From assembly GCF_030499575.1 (NCBI RefSeq), contig NZ_JASTLC010000001.1, positions 5,976,001 through 6,040,000 of the forward strand: a stretch of 64,000 bases of DNA, written 5' to 3'. The notes beneath the pieces are model-generated. The model was not told the origin of the DNA. It searched no databases and saw only the letters and a list, made by a program, of their open reading frames with translations. Source of the DNA: Streptomyces sp. DG2A-72. GTDB taxonomy: Bacteria; Actinomycetota; Actinomycetes; Streptomycetales; Streptomycetaceae. The translations under genes and the position numbers were made by a program. The number at the start of each line of letters is the position of its first letter. Positions within the stretch are counted from its first letter, which is position 1. Positions 7,629-14,992 of this stretch are shown here, in pieces.

Positions 7629-8927
7629 ATGCGTATCACTACCCGTCACGCTGTCAGAACCGTCCAGACCTTGTGCGTCACCCTCACGGCTGCCCTCGTG
7701 GCCACCGGCTGCGGCCGGAGCGAGGATTCCGGCCCCGGCAACGATGCCCCCGCCGAGATCGGCGCGGGCAAGGCCAAGGGGACGGTGGTCATGTGGTCCC
7801 TGGGTGACCCCGACGAAGACCTGAAGGAGCTGGCCAAGAAGTTCAAGCAGGAAAACCCGGACGCAGACGTCAAGATCACCGCGGTCCCGTGGGACGGCGC
7901 CCACGACAAGCTGACCACCGCGATAGCCGGCGGCAACACACCGGACATGTCCATGGTGGGCAGCACTTGGATGGCCGAGATGGCCGCCTTGAACGGCTTC
8001 CAGGCCACCCCGACGTCGATCAAGTCCTCGGACTTCTACCCCGGCCAGTGGGACACCACCAAGTACAAGAACACCTCCTACGGCGTCCCGTTCATCGCCG
8101 ACACCCAAGCGGTCTACTACCGGACCGATCTCACGGCGAAGGCCGGCATCAAGGGCGCCCTGGCCGGCGACTGGGACGGATACCTGAAGGACCTCAAGGC
8201 CATCCAGGCCACCGCCGGCAAGGAGAACCCCAAGCTGCGCCACGCCAGCGGGCTGGTGATGGGCTTCAACTCCTGGATCTTCTGGCTGCCGATGGTCTGG
8301 CAGCAGGGCAGTGACATCTACGACGCCAAGACCGGAAAGTTCACCTTCGACACGCCCGAGGTCGCCAAGGCGCTGGAGAACTACGCAAGCGTTCCGAAGC
8401 AGGGCCTCGCGCCGACCGACAGGGCGGACAACGTGCAGGCCTTCCAGGACGGGCTGACCGCCGTCTACCAGGAAGGCGCGTGGGCCGGCGGCACCTTCCA
8501 CAAGGACTCCCCGCAGCTGGACGGCAAGTGGAAGACCATGCCGATGCCGTACACCAAGCAGCCCGCAGGGTTCGCCGGCGGCACCGACCTGGCGGTGTTC
8601 AAGGAGGCCAAGAACCCCGACGCGGCATGGAAGTTCGCCCAGTTCCTGACCGAGCCCGCCAATCTGGCGACCTATTCCAAGGCCACCGGCAGCCTGCCTC
8701 CTTCGCCCCAGGCGTGGACGGAGGGGAAGCTGACCGAGGACGAGAACTTGAAGGCGTTCGCCGAGCAGCTCGAGGTCAGTAAAGCGCCGCCCGCCATCAC
8801 GACCTGGCAGCAGATCGCCGACACCATCGACTCCGAACTGGAGAAGCTGACCCTCGGCAAGGCCACCGTCGCCGAGGTGCAGAAGACGCTGCAGTCCAAG
8901 GCCACCAGCATCGGCACGGGCCGCTGA
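7629..8927 (+). CDS. Carbohydrate ABC transporter substrate-binding lipoprotein
   Basis: 432-residue solute-binding protein of the family-1 (maltose/oligosaccharide) class. The signal peptide ends in the lipobox VATGC with Cys28. Characteristic segments are TVVMWSLGDPDEDLKELAKK, AIAGGNTPDMSMVGSTWMAE and FAGGTDLAVFKEAKNPDAAW. It would capture a di- or oligosaccharide for the two permeases that follow (8961, 9954). Family-1 binders with MalF/MalG-type permeases usually take oligosaccharides, in contrast to the monosaccharide-type binder at 1-712. Downstream GH3 and GH32 enzymes suggest a fructan- or glucoside-derived oligosaccharide, but the ligand is unknown. Confidence 0.9.
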   Translation: MRITTRHAVRTVQTLCVTLTAALVATGCGRSEDSGPGNDAPAEIGAGKAKGTVVMWSLGDPDEDLKELAKKFKQENPDADVKITAVPWDGAHDKLTTAIAGGNTPDMSMVGSTWMAEMAALNGFQATPTSIKSSDFYPGQWDTTKYKNTSYGVPFIADTQAVYYRTDLTAKAGIKGALAGDWDGYLKDLKAIQATAGKENPKLRHASGLVMGFNSWIFWLPMVWQQGSDIYDAKTGKFTFDTPEVAKALENYASVPKQGLAPTDRADNVQAFQDGLTAVYQEGAWAGGTFHKDSPQLDGKWKTMPMPYTKQPAGFAGGTDLAVFKEAKNPDAAWKFAQFLTEPANLATYSKATGSLPPSPQAWTEGKLTEDENLKAFAEQLEVSKAPPAITTWQQIADTIDSELEKLTLGKATVAEVQKTLQSKATSIGTGR

Positions 8928-8960
8928 GCGCCGCCGCGTGAGTATCCCTCGTACGGACGG

Positions 8961-9947
8961 ATGACATCCATGTCCACGAAAACGCTCCCCGAGCGGGGCG
9001 ACACCCACGAGCAGGGCACCGCACGGCCGGAACAGAACCCCGGTCACCGGCGCTTCGCGGTCCGGGGCACGGCGCGCGGCAGGCAGGCCCGGGCCGCCTG
9101 GATGCTCGCCGCCCCGTTCCTCGCGCTGTTCGCGGCCTTCATGCTGCTGCCGGTGGTGTGGTCGCTGCTGATGGGCCTGACCGACACCAAGAGCGCGGAC
9201 CTGCGCACACCGCTGAACGTGTCGTTCGTCGGCTTCGACAACTACGTACGCCTCTTTGAGGACCCGCAGTTTTTCACGGCCCTGCGCAACACGGCCGTGT
9301 TCGTCCTGGTGGCCCTGCCCCTGACCCTGGCCGCCGGGCTCGCGGCGGCGGTTGCCCTCGACCGGGGTATCCGCCGCTTCCGGGCCGTCTTCCGGGTCGG
9401 CTTCTACCTGCCGGTGATCACCAGCATCGTGGCTGTCGCCGTGGTGTGGAAGACGCTCCTCGAACCTCGCGCGGGACTGGTGAACCTCGTCCTGGGCTGG
9501 TTCGGGATCGACGGCCCGTCCTGGCTGGCGGACACCCGCTTCGCCCTGCCCGTCATGATCGTGATGGCGGTGTGGCGCAACCTCGGCACCGTCATGATCA
9601 TCATGCTGGCCGGGCTGCAGTCCGTACCCCAGTCCCTGATAGAAGCGGCCGAACTCGACGGCGCCGGGCCCTGGCAGCGGTTCTGGAGCGTCACCTTCCC
9701 ACTCCTGCGCCCCGCCCTGCTGCTGACCGCCGTGACCACCGGCATCGGCTATCTGCAGTTCTTCGACGAGCCGTTCGTCATGACCGACGGCGGACCGCTG
9801 GACTCCACCCTGTCGGCCACGTTGTACGCCTACAAACAGTTCGGCAACGGCAACTACGAGATGGCCTCGGCCGCCGGCTACGTCATCTTCGTCCTCATCG
9901 TTGCGCTGACCGTGCTCCAGTTCCGCGTGCTGCGAGACAAGGACTGA
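8961..9947 (+). CDS. Carbohydrate ABC transporter permease (MalF type)
   Basis: 328-residue integral membrane protein with about six transmembrane segments after a charged cytoplasmic N-terminus of roughly 35 residues. The cytoplasmic EAA loop that contacts the ATPase is visible as EAAELDGAGPWQRFWSV from about residue 230. It pairs with the permease at 9954. No ATPase gene is present; Streptomyces commonly energise such importers with the shared MsiK ATPase encoded elsewhere. The start could be the ATG at 8961 or at 8970; neither has a strong ribosome site. Confidence 0.9.
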   Translation: MTSMSTKTLPERGDTHEQGTARPEQNPGHRRFAVRGTARGRQARAAWMLAAPFLALFAAFMLLPVVWSLLMGLTDTKSADLRTPLNVSFVGFDNYVRLFEDPQFFTALRNTAVFVLVALPLTLAAGLAAAVALDRGIRRFRAVFRVGFYLPVITSIVAVAVVWKTLLEPRAGLVNLVLGWFGIDGPSWLADTRFALPVMIVMAVWRNLGTVMIIMLAGLQSVPQSLIEAAELDGAGPWQRFWSVTFPLLRPALLLTAVTTGIGYLQFFDEPFVMTDGGPLDSTLSATLYAYKQFGNGNYEMASAAGYVIFVLIVALTVLQFRVLRDKD

Positions 9948-9953
9948 TGCCTC

Positions 9954-10841
9954 ATGAGCACCCTCTCCACTCTCCGAACCCCACAACCGGGCACGGCCCG
10001 CGCTCTGAGGCGCCGCCGCATCCGGCAGAACTGGGGCCGGCCCTGGCTGTACCTACCGCTCGCCGGCGCCCTGCTGCTGATGATCGCGCCGTTCCTGTGG
10101 ATGCTGTCCGGGTCGTTCAAGCCCGAGGCCGACATCCGCAGAGTCCCGCCCGTCCTGATACCCACGGCGCCAACGACCGCCAACTACGGTGAGCTGTTCA
10201 GCACGCTCGACTTCACGAGCATGTTCGCCAACTCCGTGATCGTGGCCGTCGCCGTCACCGCCGGGAACCTGATCTTCTGCTCGATGCTCGGATACGCCCT
10301 GGCCAAGCTGGAGTTCTGCGGACAGCGCGCCGTTTTCCTGCTGGTCATGGGGACGCTCATGATCCCCGGCCTGGTCACCTTCGTACCGCTGTACGTGCTG
10401 GTGTCCAACATGCAGCTGACCGGCTCCCTGCTCGGGCTGATCCTGCCGTTTCTGGCCACCCCCTTCGGGGTGTTCCTGATGCGACAGTTCATCTCCACCC
10501 TGCCCGACGAACTCATCGACGCTGCCCGCGTCGACGGCTGCCGCGAACTGGTCATCTTCGGGAGGATCATCCTGCCGCTGACGAAGCCGGCCCTCGCCAC
10601 GCTCGGGATCATCACCTTCCTCGGCTCCTGGAACAACTTCCTGTGGCCCCTGGTCGTGGCCCAGAACGAGAGCCAGTACACCCTCCCCGTCGGCCTCGCC
10701 CTGGCCAGCAGCGGACAGTCCTTCACGCGCTTCGGCATCCTGCTCGCCGGCGCCATGGTCGTCCTGCTGCCGGTGATGATCGTGTTCCTCATCTTCCAGC
10801 GCCAGTTCGTGGCCGGTATCGCCACCACCGGCCTGAAGTGA
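9954..10841 (+). CDS. Carbohydrate ABC transporter permease (MalG type)
   Basis: 295-residue partner permease with about six membrane segments, starting 6 bp after its partner. Typical features are WMLSGSFKPEADIRRVPP near the N-terminus, the EAA-type loop DAARVDGCRELVIFGRI from about residue 192 and the C-terminal region ending FIFQRQFVAGIATTGLK or close to it. It forms the translocation pore with the 8961 product. Tight spacing shows one operon, 7629-10841, probably continuing into the hydrolase genes. Confidence 0.9.
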   Translation: MSTLSTLRTPQPGTARALRRRRIRQNWGRPWLYLPLAGALLLMIAPFLWMLSGSFKPEADIRRVPPVLIPTAPTTANYGELFSTLDFTSMFANSVIVAVAVTAGNLIFCSMLGYALAKLEFCGQRAVFLLVMGTLMIPGLVTFVPLYVLVSNMQLTGSLLGLILPFLATPFGVFLMRQFISTLPDELIDAARVDGCRELVIFGRIILPLTKPALATLGIITFLGSWNNFLWPLVVAQNESQYTLPVGLALASSGQSFTRFGILLAGAMVVLLPVMIVFLIFQRQFVAGIATTGLK

Positions 10842-11008
10842 CACCCCGGTTCCCGCCCCACCGTCCCATGCCGTACCGGTCCCGCCCAGGGCGGCGGACG
10901 GACGGCACGCGAGCCCCGCCGCGACGGGCGGCAAGGTTCGCGCGACGAAGCACTCACCGTCGCCCATCAACTCTCTGATCTGTGACGACTCATCTCTTGG
11001 AGAACACC

Positions 11009-13306
11009 GTGGGACAGCCGGTCCACTCTGCCGCGTACCTGGATCCGGAAGCGTCCGTGGAAGCGAGAACCGACGACTTGCTCTCCCGGATGACCCTGCC
11101 GGAGAAGGTCGGGCAGCTGCTGATGCTCGACGCGCAACACGGGGACCTGGCGGACATCGTGTCGGCCAAGCTGGCCGGATCGGTCCTGCACGTGTCTCCC
11201 GGCCTCATGCCGCAGGCCATGGAACTGGCCCGGCAGACACGGCTCGGCATACCGCTGCTGACAGCCGACGACGGCATCCACGGCCACTCGTTCTGGCCGG
11301 GCGCGACCATCTTCCCGACCCAGCTGGCCATGGCCTGTACCTGGGATCCCGCCTTGCTCCACCGGGTGGCCCGCGTGGCCGCGACCGAGATCGCGGCGAC
11401 CGGTATCCACGGGACATTCTCTCCGGTGCTGTGCATCACCCGGGACCTGCGCTGGGGCCGGATCAACGAGACGTTCGGCGAGGACCCGTTCCTGATCGGT
11501 GAACTCGGGGCGGCGATGGTACGCGGCTACCAGGGCGAGGGCCTCAGCGACCCGACAGCCGTGCTGGCATACGCCAAGCACTTCGCTGGCTACTCCGAAA
11601 CCCTGGGCGGGCGCGACGCGAGCGAAGCCGAGCTCAGCCCACGCAAGCTGCGCTCATGGTTCCTGCCCCCCTTCGAGCAGGCGGTACGGGCCGGCTGCCG
11701 CGGCTTCATGCTCGGATATCAGTCGATCGACGGTGTGCCCATCACCGCGAATCAGTGGCTGATCAACGATGTGCTCAAGGGTGAGTGGGGTTTCACCGGC
11801 ACGCTGGTGACCGACTGGGACAACGTCGGCCGGATGGTCTACGACCAGCGGATCTGCGCCGACTACGCCGAGGCGGCGGCGGTAGCCGTCAACTCCGGGA
11901 ACGACCTCATCATGGCCACGCCGCAGTTCTTCGAGGGCGCCCAGGAGGCGGTCGCCCGCGGCCTGATGGAAGAGAAGCAGATCGATGACGCGGTACGGCG
12001 GGTTCTGCGGCTGAAGTTCGAGCTCGGGCTGTTCGAGGACCCCCGCGCCCCCGACCCCGAGCGGCAGGCGCGGGTGATCGGCTGCCGTGCCCACGCCGAC
12101 CTCAACCTGGAGACCGCCCGCCGCTCCCTGGTGTTGCTGCGCAACGAGGGGATCCTGCCCCTCGAGGGCGGGCTGACCTCGGACGGAACGGGGCGCGCCG
12201 TGAGCCGGGACAGGCCGCGAACGATCGCGGTCATCGGCCCCAACGCCGACAGCACGGAAGCCATGCTCGGCGACTGGGCGGGCGCCACCGGCCAGGTCCC
12301 GTGGATGCCCGGAGGACATCCACGCGAGTCGGTGGAGACGGTGCTCGACGGCCTTCGCGCCGTCGCACCGGCCGACTGGACCATCACGTACGCCCGCGGA
12401 GCCGACATCGAAAGCCCCGCATCCAACTCCGAGTGGTCCCTCGGGCCCGACGGCCAACCGCAGCCGGCTGTTTTCACCCCCGCCCCGGTCGACCAGGCAC
12501 AGCTTCGGGAAGCCACCGCCGCCGCGGAGGCCGCCGACTACGCCGTCGTGGTCGTGGGGGACACCATCGCCCTCACCGGCGAGGTGCGTTCCACGGCGAC
12601 GCTCGACCTCCAAGGCGGCCAGATCGCGCTCCTGGACGCGGTCGCCGCCACCGGCACACCGATGATCGTCGTACTCGCCCAGTCCAAGCCGAGCACCCTC
12701 CCGGACTCCGCCCTGAACGCGGCAGCCCTCATCGAGGCGTTCAACCCGGGCATGCGCGGTGGCCGCGCCGCCGCCGAACTCCTTCTCGGACTCATCGAAC
12801 CCAGCGGCCGGCTCCCGGTCTCCTTCGCACGCCACGTCGGACAGCAACCGGTCTTCTACAACCAGGTGCGAGGCCAGCACGGGGAACGCTACGCGGATCT
12901 CACCCAGGCCCCCCTGTTCGCGTTCGGCGAGGGCCTCACCTACACCACGGTCACCTACTCCGACCTGGTCGTGCACGACCCGGAGGTCCCCGCCGACGGC
13001 ACCGTCGACGCCACGGTGCGGCTCACCAACAGCGGCAGCCGCCCGGCCCTGGAAACGATCCAGGCGTACATCAGCGACCTGACCACCAGCGTCACCTGGG
13101 CCGAGCAGGAGCTGAAGGCTTTCACCCAGGTTGAAATACCTCCCGGCGAAAGCCTGCACGTCCGCATCAGCATCCCTGCCTCCCAGTGCTCTCTCGTCAC
13201 AGCTGACAACCGCCGAGTGGTCGAACCAGGCGAGTTCGCACTCCGTGTCGGCCCCAGCTCACGGCGGGAGCAGCAGCTGAGCGCGGAATTCCGCATCCGG
13301 ACCTGA
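11009..13306 (+). CDS. Glycoside hydrolase family 3 (beta-glucosidase type)
   Basis: 765-residue enzyme removing terminal beta-linked sugars with retention. It has the (alpha/beta)8 domain (GQLLMLDAQ, IPLLTADDGIHGHSFWPGAT, RWGRINETFGEDP, KHFAGYSE), the nucleophile motif LVTDWDNVGRM (Asp269), an alpha/beta sandwich (ARRSLVLLRNEGILPLEGG) and a C-terminal fibronectin-III-like domain (FGEGLTYTTVTYSDL onward). No signal peptide, so it should act inside the cell on imported saccharides. The GTG at 11009 is chosen because TTGGAGAA lies just upstream; a GTG at 10982 in the same frame has none. Substrate linkage is not evident from the sequence. Confidence 0.9.
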   Translation: MGQPVHSAAYLDPEASVEARTDDLLSRMTLPEKVGQLLMLDAQHGDLADIVSAKLAGSVLHVSPGLMPQAMELARQTRLGIPLLTADDGIHGHSFWPGATIFPTQLAMACTWDPALLHRVARVAATEIAATGIHGTFSPVLCITRDLRWGRINETFGEDPFLIGELGAAMVRGYQGEGLSDPTAVLAYAKHFAGYSETLGGRDASEAELSPRKLRSWFLPPFEQAVRAGCRGFMLGYQSIDGVPITANQWLINDVLKGEWGFTGTLVTDWDNVGRMVYDQRICADYAEAAAVAVNSGNDLIMATPQFFEGAQEAVARGLMEEKQIDDAVRRVLRLKFELGLFEDPRAPDPERQARVIGCRAHADLNLETARRSLVLLRNEGILPLEGGLTSDGTGRAVSRDRPRTIAVIGPNADSTEAMLGDWAGATGQVPWMPGGHPRESVETVLDGLRAVAPADWTITYARGADIESPASNSEWSLGPDGQPQPAVFTPAPVDQAQLREATAAAEAADYAVVVVGDTIALTGEVRSTATLDLQGGQIALLDAVAATGTPMIVVLAQSKPSTLPDSALNAAALIEAFNPGMRGGRAAAELLLGLIEPSGRLPVSFARHVGQQPVFYNQVRGQHGERYADLTQAPLFAFGEGLTYTTVTYSDLVVHDPEVPADGTVDATVRLTNSGSRPALETIQAYISDLTTSVTWAEQELKAFTQVEIPPGESLHVRISIPASQCSLVTADNRRVVEPGEFALRVGPSSRREQQLSAEFRIRT

Positions 13307-13325
13307 AGGCCGTGTCCGGACCTGT

Positions 13326-13341
13326 AGCCCGCATGCGGGCT
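13326..13341. terminator. Short palindromic hairpin between GH3 and GH32
   Basis: Perfect 16-bp palindrome AGCCCGCATGCGGGCT, 20 bp after the GH3 stop. It may attenuate read-through or be an operator for the GH32 gene. The 122-bp gap also holds an imperfect GC-rich dyad near 13360-13400. Confidence 0.4.
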
Positions 13342-13428
13342 TGAAGACCCCCGCCCCGTCGGCCCGCCGCCCCGCTAACCCGAAGGCCGGCGGGGCGGGT
13401 CCACACTGAAACACCGAAAGGCACGCGT

Positions 13429-14901
13429 GTGTCCACCACACCCCGCGATCCGCACCGCCCCGTGGCGCACCTGCGCCCGCCCCGCAACTGGATCAACGAC
13501 CCCAACGGGCTGGTCTTCCACGACGGCCACTACCACGCGTGCTACCAGTACAACCCGTACGGAGCGACCCACGCGAACGTGCACTGGGGCCACTTCCGCA
13601 GCCCCGACCTGCTGACCTGGGAGCCGCTGCCGATCGCCCTGTCCCCGACCCCCGGTGGTGTGGACGCCAACGGCTGCTTCTCCGGCAACGCCGTCTCCGA
13701 TGGCGACCGGCTCGTCGCCTTCTACTCCGCGCACCGCGAGGACCGCTCGTTCCAGCACCAGCCCGTCACCTGCGCCGTTTCCCACGACGGCGGCAACAGC
13801 TTCAGCCCGCGGGGCGAACTGCTCATCCCCGAGTGGCCCGACGGCTGCACCATGTACCGCGACCCGTACGTCTGGCGGGACGGCGACGGCTGGCGGATGC
13901 TGGTCGGCGCCGCCCTCGCGGACGGCCGCGCCGCCGCCCTCCTGTACGACTCACCCGACCTGGAGAACTGGACCTACCGGGGGCCCTTCGCGGCCCGCGA
14001 GAAGGAGCCGATCAGCGGGACCGACCTGGACACCGGCGAGGGCTGGGAATGCCCCCAGTACCTCCCGGCGGCCGACGGACGCGGCGCCCTCATCCTCAGC
14101 GCATGGACCGAACCCACCGGCCCGATGAGCGTCGCAGCCCTGATCGGCGAAGAGTACGACGGCCACTTCAGGGCCGGCCCACCGCTACCCGCCGACCACG
14201 GCCCCGACTGCTACGCACCCGCCCTGCTGCGCGCACCGGGCGACCGGTGGCTGCTGTGGGGCTGGTCATGGGAAGCCCGCGACGAAGACTGGGCCGTCGC
14301 GGACGGATGGGCCGGCGTCCTCACCCTGCCCCGCGAGATCCATGTCGACGACGACGGCACCCTGCGCCAGCAGCCCGCCACCGAACTGCTCGCCCTGCGC
14401 GGCGAACACACCATCCACGCCACAGGAGCGATGTACGGCCCGCAGCCTGTGGACCTCGGCAGCGTGGGCCACGCCTTCGACCTGACGGCCCGCATGGAGC
14501 CGACCGGCAACGCCGGTCTGCGGCTGCTCACCACCCCGGACGGCTCCGAGTACCTCGACATCCGCCTCGATACCGACACGGGCGAACTGGTCGTCGACCG
14601 CGACCACGCCTCACGGGACCCCCGGGCCCGCGGCGGCTCCTACCGGATGCCCTGCCGGGCAGACCGGCCCGTCGACCTGCGCGTGGTCGTCGACCACTCC
14701 ATCGCCGAAATCTTCCTGACCACCACCGGCCAGGTTCTCACCCTGCGCTTCTACCCCACAGGGGAGGGCCCGTGGCGACTTGAGGCCCGCAGCGCACCTG
14801 GTACGCGTCTCGGCTTCGCGGTCGACGCGTGGGAGCTGCACCCGCTCGTGATCAAGGAGCCGAGCACCGGCACCGCAGAGCCGGCGAAGACGTCGCCGTA
14901 G
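13429..14901 (+). CDS. Intracellular GH32 beta-fructofuranosidase
   Basis: 490-residue GH32 enzyme without a signal peptide, probably cleaving imported sucrose, sucrose phosphate or fructo-oligosaccharides. All three catalytic motifs are intact: WINDPNG (residues 21-27, nucleophile Asp24), RDP (Asp145) and WECPQ (Glu207). A five-bladed propeller is followed by the beta-sandwich domain (LRLLTTPDGSEYLDIRLDTD; VDLRVVVDHSIAEIFL). The start is a GTG at 13429 with a modest GAAAGG site. It complements the secreted levanase at 3129-5687. Levanase-type versus sucrose-phosphate hydrolase activity cannot be separated from sequence alone. Confidence 0.92.
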   Translation: MSTTPRDPHRPVAHLRPPRNWINDPNGLVFHDGHYHACYQYNPYGATHANVHWGHFRSPDLLTWEPLPIALSPTPGGVDANGCFSGNAVSDGDRLVAFYSAHREDRSFQHQPVTCAVSHDGGNSFSPRGELLIPEWPDGCTMYRDPYVWRDGDGWRMLVGAALADGRAAALLYDSPDLENWTYRGPFAAREKEPISGTDLDTGEGWECPQYLPAADGRGALILSAWTEPTGPMSVAALIGEEYDGHFRAGPPLPADHGPDCYAPALLRAPGDRWLLWGWSWEARDEDWAVADGWAGVLTLPREIHVDDDGTLRQQPATELLALRGEHTIHATGAMYGPQPVDLGSVGHAFDLTARMEPTGNAGLRLLTTPDGSEYLDIRLDTDTGELVVDRDHASRDPRARGGSYRMPCRADRPVDLRVVVDHSIAEIFLTTTGQVLTLRFYPTGEGPWRLEARSAPGTRLGFAVDAWELHPLVIKEPSTGTAEPAKTSP

Positions 14902-14992
14902 AGCCGACCCCAACCGTTGGTCCCCCACCTCGGCATTCTGCCCCGCCCTCTTCCGAAAGTACTGAACAAGCAGGTCCGAAGGAGGATCTTCC

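Noticed and set aside
7608..9986. Very long open frame on the minus strand (792 codons) across the binding-protein and permease genes
   Set aside because: It is antisense to genes with clear family motifs, has a low-complexity Arg/Gly/His-rich product and results from high-GC third positions.
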